A stretch of 49,476 nt of DNA from Thermoanaerobaculia bacterium (GCA_018057705.1 JAGPDF010000031.1:1-49476), one strand, 5' to 3'; positions 17,090 to 25,784 are shown, numbered from the stretch's first letter. Numbers and translations are program-made. The notes: generated by a model not told the origin, from the sequence alone.

Positions 17090-17899
17090 GTGAGTCGAGA
17101 ATTGAGCCGAATCCTATCGACGGTTGGAGGGATCTTTCTGGCGAGCTGCACGGTGTTGCGCGCATCGTCGCCTCCTCCCCCAGTGACCATCAAGGGCTGC
17201 CCCGCCGCGCGGACGCTTCTCGCGACCTTGGTCGAAGTTCAATGGGGCGTTCCGGCGAGTGGTCCGATCGAGTTTCGCTACAAGCTGGATGTCCCAGGCG
17301 ACTGGATGGGCGGCCTCGCCTATGCGATGAACAAGTGGTCCGATTGGGAGTCGACGCAGTCGGTCAGCTACAGGAACTTCGTCGTCGAAGGCGCCTACCG
17401 GTTCACAGTGCAATCGCGATGGAGCGGATCGACCGAGTCCGCGGAGGCTACTTGCAGCTGGCAGATCTACTGGGAGTATCCCGAGATCCGCGAAGCCGCG
17501 ATGACCATCGACTGGAACCGAGTGAACGCTGCTCCTGACAAACGGGAGCGCTATCGCCTCCTGGCTGAGGAGTACGGCCGGCAGTCGGAGATGGCTTTGC
17601 GCGAGTTCGATTACGAGGTTCGCATGTTGAAGCTCACGACCTCGCCGCGAGAGTTGGTCGACACTGTGGCCGGCGCCGTCACGGAGCAGGGTAACGGCAT
17701 GCTCCTGGAGTGGGCGGATCGTTCAACGGCAGCGGTCGCAGGCAAACTGCTCCTGCCCAAGACGATCTACGAAATTGTGCGCCAGGGCGCCGTGGACGTA
17801 GCTCTCGTCTATCGCAACGCCAGGGCCAACGCGGCCTGCTCGAAAGCAGTGGTGGCGGCCTATGCCGAGCGTTTCTATCGCGAGCTGGCCAGCCGCTGA
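17090..17899 (+). CDS. Predicted lipoprotein of unknown function
   Basis: 269 residues from GTG 17090. The N-terminus has a lipoprotein signal with lipobox LASC (Cys20), so the mature protein should be anchored by a lipidated Cys. Residues 30-125 are beta-rich with an aromatic-rich Ig/FN3-like pattern (PIEFRYKLDVPGDW, NFVVEGAYRFTVQSRW, ATCSWQIYW). The remainder is mainly helical (ERYRLLAEEYGRQSEMALRE, YNARANAACSKAVVAAYAERFY-type helices). I recognise no family. It lies between the OmpA operon and the exported protein at 18048 and may be a structural envelope partner. Confidence 0.6.
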   Translation: MSRELSRILSTVGGIFLASCTVLRASSPPPPVTIKGCPAARTLLATLVEVQWGVPASGPIEFRYKLDVPGDWMGGLAYAMNKWSDWESTQSVSYRNFVVEGAYRFTVQSRWSGSTESAEATCSWQIYWEYPEIREAAMTIDWNRVNAAPDKRERYRLLAEEYGRQSEMALREFDYEVRMLKLTTSPRELVDTVAGAVTEQGNGMLLEWADRSTAAVAGKLLLPKTIYEIVRQGAVDVALVYRNARANAACSKAVVAAYAERFYRELASR

Positions 17900-18047
17900 G
17901 CCTGAGACCTCGCGGTCGACCCCCGGCGCGCTCAGGTCATGGCGCAGGAATGGACGCCCGTCTTTGGTCTCGGGTTTGCCATGGAGAGTCGGAACCTGTT
18001 GGTGCGGGTAGCTCGCGCGCGGCTCAGGCAAAACAAAAGGAGGCAGT

Positions 18048-19043
18048 ATGGCGCGGTCGTTCGTTGCGAAGCTAGCACTCGGAGCGGTGCTGTCGACCCT
18101 CGCGGCACAGCCACTCCGAAGTGATGTCTTCAAGGATCTGCTCAAGGGCCTTGAGAACTCCGCCAAACAGGAGCTGCAGCGTCAGGTCGAGGCCGTGCGC
18201 ACCGAGGCGGCGACGAGCGCTCAGGTCGCTTCGTTCGACTACACCCTGCGACCCTCGCTCCTGGTTCGCACTTCGGACGGGAGGAGGTTTCAGCTGCGCG
18301 CCCTGAACTTCGCTGCGAGCAGAGACTTGACCAGTCCGCTCGCCATGGCGACCCGGGCGGACTTTCGCTATCTCGGCGGCCAGACCTACGATGTCTCCTT
18401 CGCCTTGCGCTCGATCCAGCCTGTCTCGGGCAGCTTCGTGGCTGGAGTTCTCGCAGGAGCGGCGAACGACTACGCCGAGAAGAACCTCTCGCGGGTGCGC
18501 TCCGACATTTCGGCCCTTCTCGGGCGCGCCCTGGACGGCAGCGACTGGGTTTTGCCGCTCGACAACTGCCGTATCGACTCGATAGAAGTGCTCGAAGGGG
18601 AAACGACGCCTCCGCCCGCGATGGAGGTGGCCAAGGCCGAAGCACCTACCAGCCACAGCGAGGAGGCCCCCCCAGCGCCGCGCCAGGCTCCGACTCCTGC
18701 TGCGCCTCCGGCACCGACGCCTGGGCCTCCTCCAGCCGTCGACGAAGTGCCCCGGCCTGCAGCCCACGTTGACCCCGCACCTACGCAAGTTGCAGCTCCT
18801 CCCCCCGTTCTGCTCCCCCGCGCGCGGCTGCGAAGCGTGGACGGGAGTTTCGCCACCTGCAACGTCGACCCGGGCTTCGACCTGAAATCTGGCATGACGG
18901 TCGTCGTGATCCGAGGTGGAACCCGGGTGGGGAAGGCGATTGTCATCGATCGACGAACCGGGGAGGCAGATCTCGAGATCACCGAGAGCTTCGCAGGGCG
19001 GGACCCTCAGGTCGGAGATCTCATTCGAGTCGAGGGGCGGTGA
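18048..19043 (+). CDS. Exported protein with Pro-rich linker and C-terminal FlgT-C/MreC-like module
   Basis: 331 residues; start fixed by AAAGGAGG seven bases before ATG 18048. A signal-like N-terminus (cleavage near PLRSD) is followed by an amphipathic helix and a beta-rich domain (about 50-185: SLLVRTSDGRRFQLRALNF, GGQTYDVSFALRSI). A Pro/Ala-rich linker of about 65 residues comes next. The final domain (about 250-331: RLRSVDGSFATCNVDPGFD, LKSGMTVVVIRGG, RVGKAIV, VGDLIRVEG) has the G-x-V-G-M-x-V pattern of FlgT-C/MreC-type beta barrels. Its spacing resembles the array module of the genes at 4905-11540, so the two may be related. Function unknown; context suggests it belongs to the same envelope system. 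Confidence 0.65.
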   Translation: MARSFVAKLALGAVLSTLAAQPLRSDVFKDLLKGLENSAKQELQRQVEAVRTEAATSAQVASFDYTLRPSLLVRTSDGRRFQLRALNFAASRDLTSPLAMATRADFRYLGGQTYDVSFALRSIQPVSGSFVAGVLAGAANDYAEKNLSRVRSDISALLGRALDGSDWVLPLDNCRIDSIEVLEGETTPPPAMEVAKAEAPTSHSEEAPPAPRQAPTPAAPPAPTPGPPPAVDEVPRPAAHVDPAPTQVAAPPPVLLPRARLRSVDGSFATCNVDPGFDLKSGMTVVVIRGGTRVGKAIVIDRRTGEADLEITESFAGRDPQVGDLIRVEGR

Positions 19044-19234
19044 CGGCTTCGACATGCCGGGTGTTTTCGAACGTCCTGCGCTGGTCAGTGTGGAAGACCT
19101 TGGGCGTCGGGTCTCAAGTCCGGGACGCGGGGGCAGAGGTGTCGGAGTGTGACCTCGTCGAGCGCCCGGCCAGGCCTATGCTGTCGCTTCGCGGAGGCAG
19201 GTTCCGTAGACGGAAGTGAGGCGCAGCTCGAGCG

Positions 19235-21133
19235 TCAGAGCTTCAAGCGCTTCATCTTGAGCGCCAGCCCGTTGCGGGTTATTCCGAGAATCTGGGCCGC
19301 CTTCGACTTGTTGCCTTGCGCGGATCGGAGGGCTTCGGCGATCGCTTCTCGCTCGACGGCGTCGACTCGGCCGTGAAGGGCGCCGTGGGCCTGGGCGTTG
19401 TCGAGGTGCGGCGCTTGGGGGGCAGGCGCAGCGGCGGGCTCGATGTGCTGTACGGGTGACTTTGTGTGCTCGACCGAGTACTTCACCGGCCCGAAGTGAT
19501 CTTCCTGCAGATGCCCGCCATCCGTCGCCAGTAGCACCGCGCGATCGACTTCGTTCTTCAATTCCCGCACATTCCCCGGCCACTCGTAGGCAGTGAGGAG
19601 GTCGAGGGCTTTGCGGCTGACGCCGTGGATCTCTTTCTGGTAGCGCTGGGCGGCTTCGTGGGCGAAGGCCAGGACTAAGGCCGGGAGGTCCTCCTTGCGC
19701 TCGCGCAGGGGCGGGAGATGGAACTGGAGGCCTTTCAGGCGGTAGTAGAGATCGGCGCGGAAGGTGCCGGCTTCGACGCGTTGGGCGAGGTTCTGGTTGC
19801 TGGCGGAGATGACGCGGACGTGGATCTTCTTCGGGTGGTGGGCGCCGACGGGGAGGACTTCGCGCTCCTGGAGGACGCGGAGGAGCTTCGCCTGCAGGCG
19901 CTCGGCCATGTCGCCGATCTCGTCGAGGAAGACGGTGCCGCCTTCGGCTTTGGCGAAGAGGCCGGGGCGGGGATCGACGCCGGTCGCGACTCTCGCCTCG
20001 ACGCCGAAGAGCTCGGCTTCGAGGAGCTCGGCGGGGATCGCGGCGCAGTTGATGGCGAGGAACGGGCCTTTCGCCGAGTGCCCCGAGGCGTGGACGAGCT
20101 TCGCGATCAGCTCTTTGCCGGTGCCGGTTTCGCCGAGGAGGAGGACATCCATTGTGCTCTGCACCGTCGCGCGCAGGTGGTGGAACAGCTTCTCCATCGC
20201 GACCGAGCCGCCGTGGACCAGCTCGGGCGGGAAGCGCAGCGGATCGGAGCCCATCCCGCCATTCGCGCCGATCGCGACCGCCGCGCCGCGGCGCGCGGGG
20301 GTGGGTGGGGCGGCGGGTTTGCGGTGGGCGGGCACGAGCTTTTCCGCCAGGTAGTCGAAGAAATCGAGCTTCCACCCGGCGGGCTTGCCGGAGTGGGGAG
20401 GCAAGACCGCTGCCAGGACGACGTCGTGCGGCTTCCTGGGGAGACGCCGGGCGAGGGCGAGACGGTTCTCGACGAGCGCGACGAGGGGCAGGCCGTCGCC
20501 GGGCGCGGAGATCGATTCGAGGAGGACCGGACAGAGCGGGGCGCCGGCGTGGACCGGGCCCGCGATCGCCTCGATCGCCGGCTCGGCGTGGTCGCCTTGC
20601 GGTGAGTACACCAGCAGCAGCTCCGCGCCCAGCGTCTGGCGGGCGCGCTCCATGAGGTCGGAGGTCGTGGCGCTGCCGAGCTCGAGGCGCGATGACGTCT
20701 CGATGCGGCGCACCAGCGCGAGGGCGCTTCCGGGGGTGCCGTAGCCGCCGGTTTCGAAGAGTGGATCGGTGTCGCTCGACCGCGGGGCGCCGGGGCGGGT
20801 TCGGCCCTTCGGCGGCGGCAGGATGAGCGTGATGTCGGCGTCCGAGGAGGAGACCTCCTCGAGCCCGACAGAGGCCTTGCCGATCTGCAGCGTCTCACCG
20901 GGGAGGAGGAGGAGCTCGGCGTGGCGCTGGTCGCCGCGCAGCAGGCCGTTCTTCGAGCCGAGGTCCGAGATCCAGAGGCCGCCCGGGCGGGAGACGAACT
21001 GCGCATGGCGACGCGAGATGCCCGGGAAGGGGACGACGAAGTCGTTCTCCTTCGCGGCGCCGAGAGTGGCCACTTCGGACGGCGGTGAGAAGAAGAGCGC
21101 CTGGTTCGCGTAGCGAACGGCGATGCGCAGCAT
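19235..21133 (-). CDS. FHA-linked AAA+ (NtrC-like) transcription regulator
   Basis: 632 residues; the ATG at 21133 follows GAGGAA by 7 bases and starts directly with the first FHA strand. N-terminal FHA domain (1-105: FPGISRRHAQF, DLGSKNGLL, LLPGETLQIG) replaces the usual response-regulator receiver. A GAF-like region (about 130-290) follows. The AAA+ ATPase domain (about 325-565) has Walker A GETGTGKE, Walker B GGTVFLDEIG and WPGNVREL. A Fis-type helix-turn-helix is at the C-terminus (GNKSKAAQILGITRN). The sigma-54-contacting GAFTGA loop is changed to ARVATGV, so classical sigma-54 activation is uncertain. The FHA domain would let phosphothreonine signals from kinases in this region control it. 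It lies just downstream of, and convergent to, the envelope island. Confidence 0.85.
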   Translation of the reverse strand: MLRIAVRYANQALFFSPPSEVATLGAAKENDFVVPFPGISRRHAQFVSRPGGLWISDLGSKNGLLRGDQRHAELLLLPGETLQIGKASVGLEEVSSSDADITLILPPPKGRTRPGAPRSSDTDPLFETGGYGTPGSALALVRRIETSSRLELGSATTSDLMERARQTLGAELLLVYSPQGDHAEPAIEAIAGPVHAGAPLCPVLLESISAPGDGLPLVALVENRLALARRLPRKPHDVVLAAVLPPHSGKPAGWKLDFFDYLAEKLVPAHRKPAAPPTPARRGAAVAIGANGGMGSDPLRFPPELVHGGSVAMEKLFHHLRATVQSTMDVLLLGETGTGKELIAKLVHASGHSAKGPFLAINCAAIPAELLEAELFGVEARVATGVDPRPGLFAKAEGGTVFLDEIGDMAERLQAKLLRVLQEREVLPVGAHHPKKIHVRVISASNQNLAQRVEAGTFRADLYYRLKGLQFHLPPLRERKEDLPALVLAFAHEAAQRYQKEIHGVSRKALDLLTAYEWPGNVRELKNEVDRAVLLATDGGHLQEDHFGPVKYSVEHTKSPVQHIEPAAAPAPQAPHLDNAQAHGALHGRVDAVEREAIAEALRSAQGNKSKAAQILGITRNGLALKMKRLKL

Positions 21134-21335
21134 GTGGATGTTCCTCACGCAGGATTTTGGCAGCAGTCGGCGGAGGGTGGCAATCACCCGAAAAGGTGGC
21201 GAGCGAGGGAACGAACGAGAAGGGAAAAGCGAACAGGATCGTTGGAAAAAGGGAAGAGAATCTTCGCAGGGGTGGACGTGGTGGTTGGGTATGCCGTGGT
21301 GCGGGGGCTCGGGCGCGGCGACGGCCCTCTGTCCG

Positions 21336-21767
21336 TCAGGGTTCAGCGAGCGGATCGAACACGCGATCGAAACCCAAGCCCTGAAAAGCGCCGACGTTGC
21401 GCGTCGCGAGCTCGGTGACTCCCTGGCGGACGAGCGACACGCCGATCCTGGCGTCGAAGATCCTGCGGCGACCGAAGCCGGGTTCAGCGGCCTTCTTCCA
21501 GATCGTCGCCATGACTCCCTCGGGTGCATCGAGCAGGCGCCAGCGCGGATTCGTCCGCAGGGTCTCGATCAGGGCGACCGCCTGGGCAGCTGCGAGCGGG
21601 CGGGCCGCGATCGCCGGATTCCTGACCAGAACGTAGAGCTCCATCAGCACCAGCTCCGAGATCGCGACGTCTCCGTCGAGCGCCGTGATCCAGAGCTTGG
21701 CTGCCGTGTGATCGCGATGCGACGGTTCGAGCGCCGGGAAGAGGAGATTGGTGTCGAACGCGATCAT
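21336..21767 (-). CDS. PIN-domain toxin (VapC-like)
   Basis: 143 residues from ATG 21767, which overlaps the antitoxin stop by 4 bases (ATGA). PIN-domain acidic residues are visible: Asp5 in MIAFDTN, Glu in ISELVLMELYVLV, and Asp in RRIFDARIG, with a late Asn/Asp-like strand (TRNVGAF). VapC toxins are Mg2+-dependent ribonucleases, commonly cutting tRNA or the sarcin-ricin loop. The overlap with an upstream ribbon-helix-helix gene is the standard toxin-antitoxin layout. Length is normal for the family. Confidence 0.8.
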   Translation of the reverse strand: MIAFDTNLLFPALEPSHRDHTAAKLWITALDGDVAISELVLMELYVLVRNPAIAARPLAAAQAVALIETLRTNPRWRLLDAPEGVMATIWKKAAEPGFGRRRIFDARIGVSLVRQGVTELATRNVGAFQGLGFDRVFDPLAEP

Positions 21768-22060
21768 CGCGGCTTCCTGGGCCGAGCGGCCTCCTTCGAT
21801 GCGGCCGGTTCGTGGACGTAAGACGGACTGTCGTAGAGCGAAGCTCGCCAATCCGGATCCGTAAACGGATCGGTCTGCAGGCCGAGGTCGAGCTGCGGCA
21901 GCTTCCAATGGGCCGGCGGCTCAGCGCGCGGCGGGAAGGACGGGACGACCCCCTCGAGCCCTCGCCGAACGACATCGGCGAAACTCATCTCGTACTCGGC
22001 TGCAATCCGTTTCGCCTCCCGGTAGAGATGATCCGGGATCTGAATCTGGGTCTTGATCAT
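21764..22060 (-). CDS. Ribbon-helix-helix antitoxin (VapB-like)
   Basis: 98 residues. The N-terminal 35 residues fit a ribbon-helix-helix DNA-binding fold: MIKTQIQIPDHLYREAKR strand and helix, then YEMSFADVVRRGLE. The Pro-rich C-terminal part (PPAHWKLPQLDLGL, FTDPDWRASLYD) is the expected toxin-neutralising tail. It precedes and overlaps the PIN toxin gene, so it likely represses its own operon and binds the toxin. A palindromic repeat lies about 75 bases upstream. Confidence 0.75.
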   Translation of the reverse strand: MIKTQIQIPDHLYREAKRIAAEYEMSFADVVRRGLEGVVPSFPPRAEPPAHWKLPQLDLGLQTDPFTDPDWRASLYDSPSYVHEPAASKEAARPRKPR

Positions 22061-22136
22061 GCTGGCATTTTGCCATGTGGGCTATTCGCCAGCAATCTGG
22101 AGGCCGCGAGAGGGAACTCGATCAGGTCCGGGACGC

Positions 22137-22172
22137 GATCGATGCGTTTCGCTTCGCTCGACGCATCCTACA
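22137..22172. repeat. REP-like palindromic repeat, copy 1
   Basis: The sequence contains GATGCGT (22141-22147) and its inverse ACGCATC (22161-22167) around a TTCGCTTCGCTCG loop, followed by CTAC. A second copy with the same arms lies at 25020-25055. Elements of this form recur between genes in many bacterial genomes. It sits between the VapB start and the end of the kinase gene at 22195. Confidence 0.65.
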
Positions 22173-22194
22173 TTTGGATATTTGGGGTGAGGGG

Positions 22195-24843
22195 TCAGGG
22201 GGTCAGAGCGGCGAGGCGGTCTTCGAGGATCGCCAGGTGGACGCGGTAGGTGGGGTCGGTGCGCTGCAGGCGACGGGCGTCCTCGGCGGCGGCTCGCAAC
22301 CGTGGCAAGGCCTCGCGGGAACTCCCGTTCTGGGCGAGGAGGTGGCCTGCGAGGCCGTCGAAGAGCGGCCCGTACTCCGAAACCGCCGAACGCCCCGCGC
22401 GGAGCTCGGCGAGAAGCATCGCGGGGTCCTCTCCGCTCGCCAGGCGGAGCTCGTACCACCAGTAGCGGTGCAGGTCCTGGAAGCCGCTGGCAGCGAATAC
22501 CACATCCGGACGAGGTGGCCGGCCGGCACGCCATTCGACGAAGGCGCGTTCGGGAGCGGCCTCCTGATTGGGATAGGCCTGCGCGAACCGGTCGAGCTCG
22601 GTGAGTGCCTGTTGCCATTGCCCGCGCTCGCCGAGAACGAGAATGAGGCCGCGCAGCGTGAAGATCCGCGAACGCCCGAGAGTCAGCGAAGCTCCGGCCC
22701 CCAGCCCGCGCCGGTACCAGGCGGCCGCGAGGTCGAGCTGACCCTGGGAGTGCAGGTAGCGCGCCGCATCGAAGGCGATCTCCGGCGCGTTGTGCGAGGA
22801 GGACCAGAGCGCGTCGTAGCGCGCCAGGGCCTTGGCCGTCTCACCCCCCTCGAGGAGGGCCTGGGCACGCAGGCGCTCGAGCCACTCCTCGAGCGCCGGT
22901 ACTCCGGCGGCGCGCGCCGCGCCGGCAGCCTGTTCGAGCTCGACGACGGCGAGTCCGGCGTCGCCGGCGGCGAGCAGGCGCGCGCCTTCGCGCATGCCCT
23001 TCCAGGCCGCGTCGCGCAGCTGCCGACGGCGAGCCGGTGCGAGCCCGGAAGGGAGGTCGACCAGGAAGCCGTCGAAGTCGAGCACGAGCGGGCCGGAGCC
23101 GTCCTGCTTCTGCAGCGAAAGCTGGCGCCGGATCGGATCGATGCTGATCGCGAACTGATCGACGAAACGCTGGTTCGAGGGCAGCAACGAGTACCAGTAG
23201 AGAGGCTGGAGGGAACCGCCGATGTCCGCGAGGTCCGGAGCGTAGACCGCGCTCCCGGAGCGCCGGTCCAGGGTTGGATCGTCGAGCGGCGGATCGATCC
23301 GCACCGCGGCGATGCCGGCACTCCACCCCATCCGGTTGTTGATCCCCAGCAGGAGGACCTCGTCGCGTCCGTCACCGTCGAGATCGGTGGCGCCGGCGAA
23401 GCGATGGTGACCTGCGCTCACGAGGAGAGTGCGTGAGCGGCGCAGGCGGGGCTCGTAGAGCACGACATAGCCAGGGTAGTAGGGATCGTGAGTGAAGCTG
23501 AGGACCAGCTCGTCGATGCCGTCGCGGTCCAGGTCACAGCGATTGATCGTGAAGCCATAGGTATCCGAGAACTCGACGAACTGGAGGGCCGACGAAGGGA
23601 CCAGGACCTCCTCGATCTTCGCCCCCGATTGCGGATCGAGGAAGTGAAGAATGCTGGTGGAGCGGTTGAGCGGCTCGAACGCCCCGCCGAGGAAGGCTGC
23701 CAGCCGCAGATCGCCGCCGGCCGCGCGGAAGGGCACGAAGTTCCCCTGCGGACGAATATCGTCCCGCTGCCAGAGGGTCCGCCCGCTGCGGTCGACGGCC
23801 CGCACTCCGGTATTGCCATCCACCACCATGTGGGAGAAGCGCGCGGCGTTGTACTGGCGAACCCAGAAGCTCGTCGCCGCCAGGCCGAGCGCGGCGAGCG
23901 TCGCTGCCAGCCAGAGGCCTCGGCGCGGGCGAAAGCGCGAGCGGACCCTGCGGGATTCGAGGTCGGCGAGCACGGCGGCGGCGGAAGAGTAGCGCTGCAA
24001 CGGATCCCGCTCGAGCAGGCGCCGGACGACGGCGGCGAGCCAGGCGGGGGTGTCGGCGCGGAGGTCGGCGAGGTCCGGTGTCGCGTCCTGGCGCAGCCGT
24101 TCGAGGAGCGACCCCAGCGACGACTGGGTGACGAACGGCAGCCGCCCGGCGACCATCTCGAACAGCACGACGCCCAGCGAGTAGAGGTCCGAGCGCGCGT
24201 CGACCGGCTGGCCGAGAGCCTGCTCGGGCGAGAGGTACTCGAGCGTGCCGAGGACCGATTCGTGGGTCGTGGCGCGGGTCTCGTCGCGCTCGAGATGGAG
24301 TGCCAAGCCGAAGTCGGAGAGCTTCACCTCGTCGTCCGCGGTCAAGAGAAGGTTGCCCGGCTTGATGTCGCGATGGAGGATGCCCATCGTGTGCAGGGTG
24401 GCGAGCCCTTCGAGCGCCTGCGACGCCCACTTCACGGCGTCGTCAATGGCCACCGGATTCGCCGAGGAATGGCGCGTCAGGCGATCGCCGAGCGAGCCCC
24501 CTTCGACGATCTCCATGGTGAGGAAGACGGTTTCGCCGGCCTCCTCGATGTCGAAGACCCGGACGATGCGCGGATGGACGACGTCGCGGGCGATCGCAGC
24601 CTCGCGCCGCAGGCGCAGGAGCGCCCCAGGCGAGAGCCGGTCGCGGCGCAGGACTTTGAGCGCGACTTCGCGCTTCAGGAAGCGGTCGAAGGCGCGGTAG
24701 ACCACCGCATACCCGCCGGTGCCGAGGACCTCGCGCACCTCGAAGCGGTTGGCGAGCTCGGTGCCGCCGGCGAGGAGCTCGATGCGTCCGGGCGGCCTCT
24801 CGCCGCCCGGTCCGACGCTCTCCGTGCGTGGGTTCTGGCTCAT
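22195..24843 (-). CDS. Ser/Thr protein kinase with extracytoplasmic FG-GAP-like and TPR-like regions
   Basis: 882 residues. Cytoplasmic kinase domain 34-300: GTGGYAVVY loop, Lys63 (VALKVL), HRDIKPGN (157-164), DFG (177-179), LEYLSPEQAL activation segment, SDLYSLGVVLFEM. A membrane span at 310-328 follows. The outer part has FG-GAP/VCBS-like calcium repeats (DLDRDGIDELVLSF about 437-450; DLDGDGRDEVLLLG about 487-500) forming a probable propeller. A C-terminal helical TPR-like region (about 620-880: ALARYDALWSSSHN, AWYRRGLGAG, LTELDRFAQAYPN) completes it. Such kinases sense extracellular or periplasmic ligands. No clear Shine-Dalgarno precedes ATG 24843. All catalytic residues look intact. Confidence 0.85.
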   Translation of the reverse strand: MSQNPRTESVGPGGERPPGRIELLAGGTELANRFEVREVLGTGGYAVVYRAFDRFLKREVALKVLRRDRLSPGALLRLRREAAIARDVVHPRIVRVFDIEEAGETVFLTMEIVEGGSLGDRLTRHSSANPVAIDDAVKWASQALEGLATLHTMGILHRDIKPGNLLLTADDEVKLSDFGLALHLERDETRATTHESVLGTLEYLSPEQALGQPVDARSDLYSLGVVLFEMVAGRLPFVTQSSLGSLLERLRQDATPDLADLRADTPAWLAAVVRRLLERDPLQRYSSAAAVLADLESRRVRSRFRPRRGLWLAATLAALGLAATSFWVRQYNAARFSHMVVDGNTGVRAVDRSGRTLWQRDDIRPQGNFVPFRAAGGDLRLAAFLGGAFEPLNRSTSILHFLDPQSGAKIEEVLVPSSALQFVEFSDTYGFTINRCDLDRDGIDELVLSFTHDPYYPGYVVLYEPRLRRSRTLLVSAGHHRFAGATDLDGDGRDEVLLLGINNRMGWSAGIAAVRIDPPLDDPTLDRRSGSAVYAPDLADIGGSLQPLYWYSLLPSNQRFVDQFAISIDPIRRQLSLQKQDGSGPLVLDFDGFLVDLPSGLAPARRRQLRDAAWKGMREGARLLAAGDAGLAVVELEQAAGAARAAGVPALEEWLERLRAQALLEGGETAKALARYDALWSSSHNAPEIAFDAARYLHSQGQLDLAAAWYRRGLGAGASLTLGRSRIFTLRGLILVLGERGQWQQALTELDRFAQAYPNQEAAPERAFVEWRAGRPPRPDVVFAASGFQDLHRYWWYELRLASGEDPAMLLAELRAGRSAVSEYGPLFDGLAGHLLAQNGSSREALPRLRAAAEDARRLQRTDPTYRVHLAILEDRLAALTP

Positions 24844-25019
24844 CGCATCGTTCGTACAGCCGGTGTTGCCGGCGCCGTGGTTAAGATGCGACGAAGTCTA
24901 GCTGGGAAACGAGGGACTCCACCCGACCGGCGGGGTGGGCCGGGCGGGCGGAGGGTTGGAGGGGAGCGGCCAAGGCCGTTCGTTCTCCGGGTCGTTCCGG
25001 GGGTGGCTGTTCAGGCGGC

Positions 25020-25055
25020 GATCGATGCGTTTCGCTGGGCTCAACGCATCCTACG
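25020..25055. repeat. REP-like palindromic repeat, copy 2
   Basis: It has the same arms as copy 1: GATGCGTTTCGCT (25024-25036) and AACGCATC (25043-25050), then CTACGATT. Arms pair over GATGCGTT/AACGCATC. It is located in the 240-base gap between the kinase start at 24843 and the end of the gene at 25085. Confidence 0.65.
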
Positions 25056-25084
25056 ATTCGCAGCCCGCGATTCGCGGGCGGCGG

Positions 25085-25591
25085 TCAGCGCAGCGAGATG
25101 TGGACGTTGCTGTCTTCGTCCTGGACGCGGATGGAGAAGGTCCCGGCCTCGAGGGCGCGATCGATCTCCCTACGCGACAGGTCCTCGCCGCCGAGGACGC
25201 AGCGGGCGAGTGACCAGGGGAGAGTGAGATCGACTGTGTCGCCGTCTTCTTCGCGGATCTTCATCTCGAGGAGCTTGCCGGCGCGCCGGGCGTCGATCCG
25301 CTTTTCGTCGTCCCAGATGCTGCCGCGCGTGCCGTCGCCGCCGCGATCGAGGGTGAGGTAGAGGGAGCGCATCTTGGGATCGTCGTCGTGGTCGTCGCAC
25401 TCGATGTCGATCGGCGTCATCGCGCGGACGATGCCGTTGAGGAGGCCGCCGCCGAAGGTCATGTGGAGGTCCTCGCCCTCTTCGCTGTCGATATCGATCC
25501 GGAGCGTCGGGCTGTCGGCCAGCGCCGGAACGGGCGCGAGGGCGAAAGGCAGGGTCAGCAGGGCGGCGACGAGCAGGGGGCGGGTGCGCAT
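25085..25591 (-). CDS. Small exported protein of unknown function
   Basis: 168 residues from ATG 25591, preceded by CGGAGGATT. The signal peptide is clear (MRTRPLLVAALLTLPFALA...ALA|D, about 25). The mature part is strongly acidic (IDIDSEEGED, DIECDDHDDDPKMRSL, EDGDTVDLTLPWSLARCVLGG) and beta-prone. I recognise no domain; acidic loops could bind divalent metal. No operon partner is evident: its neighbours are separated by repeats at 25020-25055 and 25719-25784. Confidence 0.65.
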   Translation of the reverse strand: MRTRPLLVAALLTLPFALAPVPALADSPTLRIDIDSEEGEDLHMTFGGGLLNGIVRAMTPIDIECDDHDDDPKMRSLYLTLDRGGDGTRGSIWDDEKRIDARRAGKLLEMKIREEDGDTVDLTLPWSLARCVLGGEDLSRREIDRALEAGTFSIRVQDEDSNVHISLR

Positions 25592-25718
25592 GGTCGAATC
25601 CTCCGAGAAATGCTCCTGAGGATCCCTACGGCAGTTGGGGGCGGCGAGTTTCGAAACGGCTCGAGCCCGGGACAGGGGATTGCTCGGGGTCCTGTCTGGC
25701 CCGCTTCCTAGCGGTTCC

Positions 25719-25784
25719 GGGGACACATAGCGGCTTCAGCGCCCGTGGGCCGCCTGAGCTCCCGAGCGGCCGCAATATGTCCCC
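25719..25784. repeat. Imperfect inverted repeat with GGGGACA ends
   Basis: GGGGACACATAGCGGC at 25719-25734 pairs with the inverse of GCGGCCGCAATATGTCCCC ending at 25784 (GGGGACA/TGTCCCC perfect, then partly mismatched to CGGC). It resembles the palindromic intergenic elements associated with IS200-like or REP transposases. No transposase gene is nearby. It lies in the roughly 290-base gap between the genes at 25085 and 25886, in which nothing else was seen. Confidence 0.45.
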
